Shown piece after piece: positions 1-5,183 of a stretch of DNA of 8,867 bases (within the stretch, counting starts at the first letter, position 1; each line of letters begins with the position of its first letter). Both the position numbers and the translations under genes were made by a program. The stretch comes from Prevotella sp. (GTDB lineage Bacteria > Bacteroidota > Bacteroidia > Bacteroidales > Bacteroidaceae), in the NCBI GenBank assembly GCA_017541365.1, contig JAFXZF010000077.1, positions 1 to 8,867 on the forward strand, read 5' to 3'. The notes beneath the pieces were generated by a model, which saw only the letters and a program-made list of their open reading frames with translations, was not told the DNA's origin and searched no databases.

Positions 1-100
1 ATGTCCAAATCAAATCATGCTCGCTCCACAGGTCGAGCAACTGCTGTTTCTCTTTCGGCAGGCTGTTATACCATGCCATTTCTTCCGTCGTACTTTCCAT
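1..100 (-). CDS. Partial gene of unknown function, N-terminus only
   Basis: An open frame starts at an ATG on the minus strand (98-100) and runs without a stop to the left edge, giving 33 residues beginning MESTTEEMAWYNSLPKEKQQ and continuing through a Leu-rich, acidic stretch. The start sits in the AGTATG context shared by nearly all genes here, and a hairpin of the family described under 107-126 ends three bases upstream of it, which supports this start. It is the last gene seen in the leftward series and follows the 144-aa gene after 72 bases. The visible part reads like a soluble, helical N-terminus. No family is recognised and the rest lies outside the window. Confidence 0.6.
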   Translation of the reverse strand, partial: MESTTEEMAWYNSLPKEKQQLLDLWSEHDLIWT

Positions 101-106
101 ACTCTT

Positions 107-126
107 ACACCACTTACGGCAGGTGC
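107..126 (-). promoter_or_regulatory. Leader hairpin H1 upstream of the left-edge gene
   Basis: Minus-strand stem GCACC / GGTGT (four Watson-Crick pairs plus one G-T) encloses the loop TGCCGTAAGT. Three bases (AAG) then lead to AGTATG, whose ATG is the start at 100. It belongs to a set of at least seven hairpins at gene starts in this window with different but paired stems and related loops. A translation-level regulatory element is inferred. Confidence 0.55.
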
Positions 127-140
127 ATACTCCGTTGTTA

Positions 141-170
141 ATAATTGATAATTGAAAATTGAAAATTGAA
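141..170. repeat. AT-rich ATTGATAATTGAAAATTGA repeat
   Basis: Near-tandem copies of ATTGATA / ATTGAAA lie between the stop of the 144-aa gene and the hairpin of the next gene. Very similar runs occur at 5038-5075, with a weaker one around 3440-3460. Such intergenic runs are common in Bacteroidota genomes and support that origin. They often create spurious ORFs containing NYQLSI-type peptides. Confidence 0.7.
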
Positions 171-172
171 CA

Positions 173-607
173 TTATGCCGCCTTTCGGCTCATCAGTTCG
201 TTATACTCTCGCTCTACACTTTCCTGGTCGTACTCATCATCGCCCAGCATTTCCTTATACGGACGGATATCCTCTTCCCAAGGCTCGTCATGCCCAACAG
301 TCACTTCGCCCCATTCGTCTTCATAATACTTTCGGAAAGCCTTGATGATAGCGTCGCGCTCCTCGTAAGTGTTATAGCTGTTAAAGCAAAGGTCTCTGGT
401 CCAGAAATCGAAAGTGAAGCATATCTCGTTCTTATGCCATCCACCACCATATACCTCCGCAATAGTTACGTCAACGTAATCCCTTGTGCCAGACATAAGC
501 GTAACCTCACGTCCGTAGTACCAGAAGCAGTTATTATTCGGGCAGTCTTTCTTGGTGATTTTATCCACCAATCTTGACAGCCACTTATGAGATTTCTTCT
601 TTGCCAT
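173..607 (-). CDS. Hypothetical acidic protein, 144 aa
   Basis: The frame starts at the ATG 605-607 (MAKKKSHKW...) inside TTTTGAGTATGG and ends with TAA at 173-175. An upstream TTG would add only two residues (MS) and has no better context. The N-terminus is basic (KKKSHK), the middle is rich in aromatic residues and Tyr/Asp (NCFWYYGREVTLMSGTRDYVDV), and the C-terminal third is strongly acidic with several DE clusters. There is no signal peptide or membrane segment. It follows the 65-aa gene by 20 bases, which fits one transcript. I recognise no family. The charge pattern is typical of small accessory proteins on mobile elements, but no function can be assigned. Confidence 0.8.
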   Translation of the reverse strand: MAKKKSHKWLSRLVDKITKKDCPNNNCFWYYGREVTLMSGTRDYVDVTIAEVYGGGWHKNEICFTFDFWTRDLCFNSYNTYEERDAIIKAFRKYYEDEWGEVTVGHDEPWEEDIRPYKEMLGDDEYDQESVEREYNELMSRKAA

Positions 608-627
608 ACTCAAAATAGTCTTTGGAG

Positions 628-825
628 TTATTGTTTATGTGTGTGAATACTCAGCGTCACCATATCCTGCGTTCGCAGATAGTGACGGCGGAAAATTTTT
701 CCGGGGTGATTACTACACAGGTCTTTCAGTATCTTGTTTGCCTCCTGTTCTGTATATTCGATGTCGTCCAGCGGAACATACCCGCCACTGCGCTTCACTT
801 GAATTTGGTACATTTTTGTCAGCAT
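628..825 (-). CDS. Hypothetical small protein, 65 aa
   Basis: The frame starts at ATG 823-825 (MLTKMYQIQVKRSGGYVPLDD...) and ends with TAA at 628-630, 20 bases before the next start. A second Met at residue 5 (ATG 811-813) is an alternative start. This is the only gene in the window whose start is not in the AGTATG context; it has AATTATG instead. The protein is basic, with a mixed helix/strand look (DIEYTEQEANKILKDLCSNHPGKIF) and no membrane segment. A repeat-bearing gap of 78 bases separates it from the 69-aa gene upstream. No family is recognised. Confidence 0.65.
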   Translation of the reverse strand: MLTKMYQIQVKRSGGYVPLDDIEYTEQEANKILKDLCSNHPGKIFRRHYLRTQDMVTLSIHTHKQ

Positions 826-849
826 AATTCTCAGTGTTTATTAGTTTCA

Positions 850-881
850 CATCAGCCATCAGACATCATACATCAGACATC
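850..881. repeat. Short GATGTCTGATG tandem-like repeat
   Basis: On the minus strand the unit (T/C)TGATG recurs about four times with slight variation between the 69-aa and 65-aa genes. Just upstream (889-906) is GGAGGACAGACTATGG, a purine-rich start-like site opening a 10-codon ORF that ends within the repeat. This is probably a decayed gene start or a simple intergenic repeat of the type frequent in Bacteroidota. Confidence 0.55.
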
Positions 882-903
882 TTCCGGCCATAGTCTGTCC
901 TCC

Positions 904-1113
904 TTAACATTGTTTCAGGTCGTGAAGGCGTATGCGCTTCTCGTCACCTGCAAAGTTGTTACGTATATACTTGGCAGCTTCCTGTTTGGTGTGGAAGTAC
1001 TGCTCTTTATTTCTCTCCTGTCCGCATACCATATACATACGGCATCCGTTCCATATTGCAGCCACAAACACGATGTAAGGTTTTGGCCGCAGGGCTTCCA
1101 ATGATTTTGCCAT
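904..1113 (-). CDS. Hypothetical small protein, 69 aa
   Basis: The frame starts at ATG 1111-1113 (MAKSLEALRPKPYIVFVAAI...) or, with two more residues (MS), at ATG 1117-1119, and ends with TAA at 904-906. The start is coupled to the gene upstream: its TGA stop (1116-1118) overlaps the earlier ATG as ATGA and lies two bases before the later one. A strong GGAGGA is present, but those bases also encode the Glu-Glu tail of the upstream protein. The sequence reads as strand PYIVFVAAIW, then NGCRMYMVCGQERNKEQYFHTKQEAAKYIRNNF, a pattern like a small alpha/beta fold. No catalytic motif or family is recognised. Confidence 0.7.
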   Translation of the reverse strand: MAKSLEALRPKPYIVFVAAIWNGCRMYMVCGQERNKEQYFHTKQEAAKYIRNNFAGDEKRIRLHDLKQC

Positions 1114-1125
1114 ACTCATTCCTCC
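1111..1125 (-). promoter_or_regulatory. Coupling site GGAGGAATGAGTATG
   Basis: The 15-base block GGAGGAATGAGTATG carries the stop of the 88-aa gene, a Shine-Dalgarno-like GGAGGA and the start of the 69-aa gene. The same block occurs at 2243-2257, and with TAA in place of TGA at 1380-1394. Bacteroidota genes generally make little use of Shine-Dalgarno sites, so a triplicated block of this kind stands out. Confidence 0.6.
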
Positions 1126-1382
1126 CATTCTATTGTTGGTTTCAGTTCCTTATAACATAGACGCACCTTACGTTGTGCATACTTTCGGTGAATCACTGCA
1201 ACCTTCTTGTCGTGTTGTGTCACCGAACAGTCATTGATGCGGATGCCGTTGTCATGCATCATGCGTCGTGCTCTTAAACTAACGTGGTTTACTGGCCAGC
1301 CAAATCCGTTGCCGGCATTTGAGTTTTGAATTGACTCAAGTAATACTGTCATCACAGCTTCTTTAATTTCTTTTGCAATCAT
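1116..1382 (-). CDS. Hypothetical basic protein, 88 aa
   Basis: The chosen start is ATG 1380-1382 (MIAKEIKEAVMTVLLESIQN...), two bases after the TAA of the 162-aa gene and preceded by GGAGGA. A longer open frame extends upstream to 1502, but that part overlaps the 162-aa gene and has an Arg-rich shadow composition. The stop is TGA at 1116-1118, shared with the start region of the next gene. The first 25 residues form a likely amphipathic helix. The rest is basic (RARRMMHDNGIRINDCS, then IHRKYAQRKVRLCYKELK) and could bind nucleic acid, though no known motif is visible. The tight stop-start spacing argues for co-translation with both neighbours. Confidence 0.72.
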   Translation of the reverse strand: MIAKEIKEAVMTVLLESIQNSNAGNGFGWPVNHVSLRARRMMHDNGIRINDCSVTQHDKKVAVIHRKYAQRKVRLCYKELKPTIEWEE

Positions 1383-1394
1383 ACTTATTCCTCC
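1380..1394 (-). promoter_or_regulatory. Coupling site GGAGGAATAAGTATG
   Basis: This is the second copy of the stop/start block. GGAGGA encodes the Glu-Glu end of the 162-aa protein, TAA is its stop, and two bases later ATG starts the 88-aa gene. It differs from 1111-1125 by one base, which changes the stop codon but keeps the block and spacing. Confidence 0.6.
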
Positions 1395-1873
1395 AATAAT
1401 TTGTTTAGTATTTCGTCGATGTCGGCATACTCTTCCCACCAACTTTCGGGCAGGTCGTGTTCGTCGGCATACTCTTCCATGAGGTCGATGACCTGACTGC
1501 AATCCACGAGTTGCGAGTTAGGCACAAAGTGCATCTTGTAGCACTTGTTCACCTCCGCATTCAGGATTGCCTTGTCATCCTCATCCATATTCTCACGTAC
1601 ATACTGCAGAGCTTCGGTCAGTGGAGAGTCGGCGGTGTCCTCTTCCTCCTCCTTTTCCTCATCATCATTCAACACAGGATTGCACCAGCTCTGTACTTTG
1701 TTTGCGATTGCATCAAGCAGATACTTTGCATCACTGCCTTTGCCATATATTGCTACTACTGCCAGACTGATGTCCTCGGCGATATATCGCGCCAACACAT
1801 CCTTGTCCGTACCGACGTTATAGAACTGCACAATTTCTTCTTTCGCAGTCTCATATATTTTTGTTGTTTCCAT
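1385..1873 (-). CDS. Hypothetical acidic protein, 162 aa
   Basis: The frame starts at ATG 1871-1873 in AGAGTATGG (METTKIYETAKEEIVQFYNV...) and ends with TAA at 1385-1387. Residues 1-65 look helical and mixed. Residues 70-80 form an acidic linker (DDEEKEEEED), and the C-terminal part is again helical and acidic, with two EEYAD repeats (around residues 133 and 147) and a closing ILNKLLEE. The two EEYAD copies fall on AGTATG occurrences in the DNA. There is no membrane segment or signal peptide. It is coupled to the 88-aa gene and follows the 116-aa gene by 21 bases. The function is unknown; an acidic DNA-mimic or adaptor role is possible but unsupported. Confidence 0.8.
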   Translation of the reverse strand: METTKIYETAKEEIVQFYNVGTDKDVLARYIAEDISLAVVAIYGKGSDAKYLLDAIANKVQSWCNPVLNDDEEKEEEEDTADSPLTEALQYVRENMDEDDKAILNAEVNKCYKMHFVPNSQLVDCSQVIDLMEEYADEHDLPESWWEEYADIDEILNKLLEE

Positions 1874-1894
1874 ACTCTGTAATGTTTTACGGTT

Positions 1895-2245
1895 TTACTT
1901 ATACCATACTTTGATTTCTGCATTTGGGTATCTCTGTGCGATGGCTTTGCGTATCTCATCTTCATAGATACTCTGGCTTCTCAGCATCACGATGTTACAG
2001 ATTTTCGGATCGTCAGTCATGCCATGCTCATCTACCACCTCACACACATTGTGCAATTCAGGAAATTCTATCTCATTACCTATGTCACCACCTTTGAAAC
2101 CAGTCTCAAATCCATCTTGCATTTCCTTTGCAGAATCACACCATACATTATCGTCCACTGTGGTTTGAAAGTAGAAACACATATCACCTCTCAAACACTT
2201 TTCCTCTGTGTCATAATAGTTTAAATCTATTGTGTACTTTGCCAT
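1895..2245 (-). CDS. Hypothetical protein, 116 aa
   Basis: The start is ATG 2243-2245 (MAKYTIDLNYYDTEEKC...), set in GGAGGAATGAGTATGG. The frame is open further upstream to 2359, but that extension overlaps the end of the 379-aa gene and reads as shadow. The stop is TAA at 1895-1897. The protein is acidic, with aromatic strands (MCFYFQTTVDDNVWCD), a Gly-rich turn (GFETGFKGGDIGNE) and a C-terminal helix plus strand (EDEIRKAIAQRYPNAEIKVWYK). It has several cysteines but no CxxC pair. It lies 19 bases after the stop of the 379-aa gene and so is very likely in the same transcript. No family is recognised. Confidence 0.78.
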   Translation of the reverse strand: MAKYTIDLNYYDTEEKCLRGDMCFYFQTTVDDNVWCDSAKEMQDGFETGFKGGDIGNEIEFPELHNVCEVVDEHGMTDDPKICNIVMLRSQSIYEDEIRKAIAQRYPNAEIKVWYK

Positions 2246-2257
2246 ACTCATTCCTCC
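2243..2257 (-). promoter_or_regulatory. Coupling site GGAGGAATGAGTATG, third copy
   Basis: The block is identical to 1111-1125, but here the upstream gene has already ended (TAA at 2265-2267), so the in-block TGA is not needed as a stop. The retained sequence suggests the block itself, not just the coding of Glu-Glu-stop, is conserved. Confidence 0.55.
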
Positions 2258-2264
2258 ATATAAT

Positions 2265-3404
2265 TTATTCATGATGGAAGTCATACAATCTGTTGTGCAA
2301 TGGCTCATACTTATACCGGCATGATACATCGCATAGGTCGTCACGTCGATACGGCACATAGTTTAACGAACGCCAATTGCTGATATATACACGTGCCAGC
2401 GTTGTGCCATGCTTACCAAGATACGATGTGAATGCACGGCCATGCACTTCGTCTGCGTTCTGGTGGCATCGGCGAGTGTCGTGGCTGAACCAAATGTGGT
2501 CTGGCCGCTGCCATTTTCCGTCATCATCCTTATATAAAAGCCAGCCGTCTATCTCACAATCCAATTCGGCATACAAGCACGATGGTGTGTGTGGCTCAGG
2601 GTTATACTCTGGCTTCTCAAACTCCACATCTGCCCAATCACTCAGGCGTTTCGCATACTGCTCTATCTGTTCCTTACTCAGACAAGATGCATCTTTGATA
2701 TCATCTGGCAGTTTGTCGTATGTCTTGCGTACCTCTTGCATGAAACGCTGAATACTACCTCCCCACAGACAATCAGGACGGTTGTGCCGGCAATCACCTT
2801 CGGAGAAGAAACCGTCAAGGTCGAAGTCAAACCTTCCGAGCATCATCAACTCGTGTTCATACTGCTGCAAGTGTTCGTCTCTCGTAGTCAATGGTGCAAG
2901 CACATTCGTAGGCGTGCCAGGACAAACACGCACAATCTTATGAGCTGTTTCCTTTCCAAATGTTGATACTATACTCTTCAATGCCTCGTCGTCGTTGGTA
3001 AACATGCACTCGTGGTTGTTCCACTCGCTGAAGTATACCTCCTGTGGGTTGCACTCCTTTGCGATACGCTCGTGCCGCTCGTCGTAAAACTTTAGGTAAC
3101 GATCAATCTCTGCACGAGTGCCATACATACCCATGCCAGCCGATACTATCTTGTCACCCTCTTTGATATACCCTTTACGGATGAGCATTGCCCTACCCTC
3201 TTCAAACTGATCCGTGCCGAATGCGAAGAAGATACCATACTTTTCGCTATCTGGGTGTTCGTTGGTCAATTGGTGGTAACGCTTCAATGTCTTTGCGCCT
3301 ACTACACAGATGCCTCCCTCTGTGCGTTCCCAATCACTATAATACTTTACGCCGTTAGCCTCTTTCAGTTCATACTTGATTCCATCTACTGTTATTGTTG
3401 CCAT
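2265..3404 (-). CDS. Hypothetical protein of a Bacteroidales mobile-element type, 379 aa
   Basis: The frame starts at ATG 3402-3404 in GAAGTATGG (MATITVDGIKYELKEANGVKY...) with hairpin H2 four bases upstream, and ends with TAA at 2265-2267. Residues 1-35 look like a small beta hairpin domain. Residues 57-140 contain FFAFGTDQFEEGRAMLI, a Gly-rich SAGMGMYGTRAEIDRYL segment and NPQEVYFSEWNNHECMF; this region resembles a family I recall from Bacteroidales integrative elements, but I cannot name it with confidence. The C-terminal half is rich in His, Cys, Trp and Tyr (GDCRHNRPDCLWGG, DHIWFSHDTRRCHQNADE), which could bind metal, though no standard finger is present. There is no membrane segment. 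It is soluble and probably accessory; the function is unknown. Confidence 0.85.
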   Translation of the reverse strand: MATITVDGIKYELKEANGVKYYSDWERTEGGICVVGAKTLKRYHQLTNEHPDSEKYGIFFAFGTDQFEEGRAMLIRKGYIKEGDKIVSAGMGMYGTRAEIDRYLKFYDERHERIAKECNPQEVYFSEWNNHECMFTNDDEALKSIVSTFGKETAHKIVRVCPGTPTNVLAPLTTRDEHLQQYEHELMMLGRFDFDLDGFFSEGDCRHNRPDCLWGGSIQRFMQEVRKTYDKLPDDIKDASCLSKEQIEQYAKRLSDWADVEFEKPEYNPEPHTPSCLYAELDCEIDGWLLYKDDDGKWQRPDHIWFSHDTRRCHQNADEVHGRAFTSYLGKHGTTLARVYISNWRSLNYVPYRRDDLCDVSCRYKYEPLHNRLYDFHHE

Positions 3405-3411
3405 ACTTCTT

Positions 3412-3429
3412 ACCGTTTAGCCCAGCGGT
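3412..3429 (-). promoter_or_regulatory. Leader hairpin H2 upstream of the 379-aa gene
   Basis: Minus-strand stem ACCG / CGGT encloses the loop CTGGGCTAAA. The spacer AAGA leads to AGTATG, the start of the 379-aa gene. It has the shortest stem and most divergent loop of the set, so its membership rests mainly on position and the four-base spacer. Confidence 0.4.
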
Positions 3430-3479
3430 CGGGGGTCTTAATAATTCATAATTTATAAATGGTCGGATATGCGATACTC

Positions 3480-3887
3480 CTACCCCTTTCTCATTTCATT
3501 AAAAATCTGATAGATATACATGCCCTGATACTTCTCTGGAGCAATACGTGTATCAAGGTTGAGCACATGGTGTGGCTCGTAGACATCCTCTATCCATGCC
3601 ATCACCTGCTCAAACGACACGTTAGGAAATGCACGTTGCATACTACATACGATCTGCGTACAGTCCACATAGATGTCGTAGTCCTTGAATAGCCATACCA
3701 TATATGTGTGTGCGTCCGTCACCTCGTGGACATGCTGTTCAAACCTTGCAAAGTTCTCCTGCAAGTTGTGGTCTGCATACAACACCTTGTCATGGAAATA
3801 ATCAATCGGTCCGTAGTTATACTTACCACTCACACTCCATGATTCTTTTGTCTTTGCCGTAGCAATAATTTCGATAATATTTTCCAT
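3480..3887 (-). CDS. Hypothetical protein, 135 aa
   Basis: The frame starts at ATG 3885-3887 in AAAAGTATGG (MENIIEIIATAKTKESWSVSG...) and ends with TAG at 3480-3482. Hairpin H3 ends four bases before AGTATG. The sequence is acidic with many aromatic and His residues (NYGPIDYFHDKVLYADHNLQENF, FEQHVHEVTDAHTYMVWLFKDYDIYVD), then a helical segment (NVSFEQVMAWIEDVY), and ends in YIYQIFNEMRKG. There is no signal peptide, membrane helix or clear catalytic motif. It lies between ArdC upstream and the 379-aa gene downstream, separated from the latter by 75 bases that carry H2 and an AT-rich run. No family is recognised. Confidence 0.78.
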   Translation of the reverse strand: MENIIEIIATAKTKESWSVSGKYNYGPIDYFHDKVLYADHNLQENFARFEQHVHEVTDAHTYMVWLFKDYDIYVDCTQIVCSMQRAFPNVSFEQVMAWIEDVYEPHHVLNLDTRIAPEKYQGMYIYQIFNEMRKG

Positions 3888-3894
3888 ACTTTTT

Positions 3895-3913
3895 GCGCCA
3901 CTAAGGTAGGCGC
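3895..3913 (-). promoter_or_regulatory. Leader hairpin H3 upstream of the 135-aa gene
   Basis: Minus-strand stem GCGCC / GGCGC (five GC pairs) encloses the loop TACCTTAGT, followed by AAAA and AGTATG. The bases before it (GTGAAGCG) match those before H4, so these two leaders share sequence as well as shape. The stem differs from H4 at two positions and both keep pairing. Confidence 0.65.
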
Positions 3914-3942
3914 TTCACCTGTCTTAGTTAAACATACTTTGT

Positions 3943-3982
3943 GGTGGTCGGGGAATCGAACCCCGACGCATACCGTACCACC
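3943..3982 (-). ncRNA. Mini tRNA-like stem-loop with a canonical T-arm
   Basis: On the minus strand GGTGGT pairs with ACCACC as an acceptor-like stem. Inside it, CGGGG-TTCGATT-CCCCG is a perfect T-arm: 5 bp with the consensus TTCRANY loop. Only about ten bases join the outer 5' strand to the T-arm, so D and anticodon arms are absent. After the stem come ACAA and AGTATG, the same spacing and spacer bases as leader hairpin H4, opening a three-codon ORF (MFN, then TAA). It lies just after the ArdC stop (3991-3993). It could be a tRNA remnant, an attachment-site half or a regulatory tRNA mimic. A normal tRNA gene is excluded by its length. Confidence 0.5.
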
Positions 3983-3990
3983 TGCACATA

Positions 3991-4998
3991 CTATGCCTGT
4001 GCATTGGCATCAGGTCCGAACTGGATGTATCGTGCGGCTTTCTCTGCACGTGCTGCTGCCCATACTATCCACTTCGGGTTGCTCTTCAATGCCTTGAGCC
4101 ATCCCTGCACATACGCCACTGAGTTCTTGAATGCCTTCTGGCAGTCGAGTCCGGCGACGTTGCACAGCATGGCACTGCCTATCTCGGCTACAAGTTCCTC
4201 ACGTGCATACTCTTCGTTGCCGAAGTATGCACCCTTGTTCTCGGTCTCACGGTTGCAGCGATACGATGGGAGCGTGCTATGTGTCAGCTCGTGGAACGCG
4301 GTGCTGTAGAACTCTTCCTTCACCTTGTACTGGCTGATCATCGGCACCACCACACGGTCGGCTCCTGGCTGATAGTAGGCGCGGTCGCTGGGCTTGTCGC
4401 ACTCGAACTTGAGCTTTGCCTCACGCATCACATACTCCCATACTATCAGTTCGGCACTCTGTATCGGGTCCACCTCTACCTTCTGGGTTGCTTCCTCTTC
4501 GGTGAACTTCGTCTCGATGCCCTCGATGTCGTCGATGTGGAACACGTGGTAGTACTTGAGCACAGGCATTATGCGCTCTTCCATCACGTCCTCTGTTACG
4601 GGTTTGCCGTCGGCATCGGTTACTACCTCGTCGTTCTCGTCACGCTTCTTGCGAGTGCGGATGGTGGTCTGTCCCCAGAATACTACCATGCCACTCTCGG
4701 CACCCTTCTTTACTTTACCGCCCAATGCCTCTGCCTGCTTCCATGTCAGGTACTCACCAGCACGGAATCCGAGGAGCCACTGGTTGAGCATACTATACGG
4801 CTTCCTTGTCTGGTAGTTGATGGCACAGTTGCGCAGGTCTTCCATCCCTGCACCTGCATACGTCCACGGCTTCTGCCAGGGGATGATGCCTTTCTCCATC
4901 TGTGCGATGATTTTGTCCGTCACTACCTGATACACGTTGCGTGCCTCAGTCTTTGATTCACTCTTGTTGCTCTTGTTGGTTTTGTTTGTTTTCTTCAT
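3991..4998 (-). CDS. ardC: ArdC-type antirestriction protein with zincin metallopeptidase domain, 335 aa
   Basis: The start is ATG 4996-4998 (MKKTNKTNK...), placed by AGTATG and hairpin H4. A longer open frame to 5136 only translates repeats. The stop is TAG at 3991-3993. After a Lys/Asn/Ser-rich basic tail, residues about 18-140 form the ArdC N-terminal ssDNA-binding domain (VYQVVTDKIIAQMEKGIIPWQKPW, then NYQTRKPYSMLNQWLLGF and TWKQAEALGGKVKKG). The C-terminal part is a zincin of the MPTase-PolyVal type: HELTH at about 236-240 supplies two His ligands and the catalytic Glu, and EELVAEIG around 268-275 supplies the third ligand. Family members protect incoming ssDNA or early-transferred DNA against restriction and are carried by conjugative elements. 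The length is usual and the catalytic motif intact. A cytoplasmic role during establishment is inferred from the family. Confidence 0.92.
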   Translation of the reverse strand: MKKTNKTNKSNKSESKTEARNVYQVVTDKIIAQMEKGIIPWQKPWTYAGAGMEDLRNCAINYQTRKPYSMLNQWLLGFRAGEYLTWKQAEALGGKVKKGAESGMVVFWGQTTIRTRKKRDENDEVVTDADGKPVTEDVMEERIMPVLKYYHVFHIDDIEGIETKFTEEEATQKVEVDPIQSAELIVWEYVMREAKLKFECDKPSDRAYYQPGADRVVVPMISQYKVKEEFYSTAFHELTHSTLPSYRCNRETENKGAYFGNEEYAREELVAEIGSAMLCNVAGLDCQKAFKNSVAYVQGWLKALKSNPKWIVWAAARAEKAARYIQFGPDANAQA

Positions 4999-5005
4999 AC
5001 TTTGT

Positions 5006-5023
5006 GCGGCACTATGTAGCCGC
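5006..5023 (-). promoter_or_regulatory. Leader hairpin H4 upstream of ardC
   Basis: Minus-strand stem GCGGC / GCCGC encloses the loop TACATAGT; ACAA and AGTATG follow, with the ATG starting ardC. Compared with H3, the third and fourth stem positions are exchanged on both strands and still pair, a compensatory pattern expected of a conserved RNA structure. Confidence 0.65.
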
Positions 5024-5037
5024 TTCACATGTTTTAA

Positions 5038-5075
5038 ATAATTGACAATTGATAATTGATAATTGATAATTGATA
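5038..5075. repeat. ATTGATAATTGATAATTGAT tandem repeat
   Basis: There are about five copies of the 7-8-base unit ATTGATA in the 5' leader of ardC, similar to the run at 141-170. It is translated in the upstream extension of the ardC frame as an NYQLSIVNY-like peptide, a common artefact, so that extension is not taken as coding. Confidence 0.75.
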
Positions 5076-5080
5076 CTAAG

Positions 5081-5113
5081 CCCTCCCACTCGTGGGGAGC
5101 GGGGAGAGGGGCA
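5081..5113. repeat. C/G-rich REP-like element, copy 1
   Basis: CTCCC...GGGAG with a seven-base loop, flanked by CGGGGAGAGGGG, forms a compact hairpin. A related block lies inside the clamp/MutS-domain gene at 5497-5533. Similar CCCCTCCC...GGGAGGGG elements are dispersed in Bacteroidota genomes. On the minus strand it is followed by AGTAT. Confidence 0.5.
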
Positions 5114-5182
5114 TTACTGCCTCTCTCTCCATACACTCATAGCGCATAGCGCTACGATACTGAATACTAACACGGTTCCCAT
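5114..5182 (-). CDS. Putative micro-protein, 22 aa, one membrane segment
   Basis: The ATG at 5180-5182 follows the TAG stop of the clamp/MutS-domain gene (5184-5186) by one base, in the junction TAGTATG. The frame ends with TAA at 5114-5116. The peptide runs MGTVLVFSIVALCAMSVW followed by RERQ: about 16 hydrophobic residues, then a positively charged tail. That is the pattern of a minimal single-pass membrane peptide. It ends where the REP-like element begins. The stop/start coupling and clean hydrophobic profile favour a real gene, but a chance ORF of this length is possible, and only conservation in related elements would settle it. Confidence 0.4.
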   Translation of the reverse strand: MGTVLVFSIVALCAMSVWRERQ

Positions 5183-5183
5183 A

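Noticed and set aside
4279..4956. A 225-codon open frame on the plus strand
   Set aside because: It is antisense to ardC, whose HELTH and N-terminal domain motifs are clear. The Leu/Val/His-rich product is a typical shadow.
5000..5136. Upstream extension of the ardC frame to 5136
   Set aside because: It translates the ATTGATA repeat and the REP-like hairpin and runs through hairpin H4; the ATG at 4998 has the shared start context.
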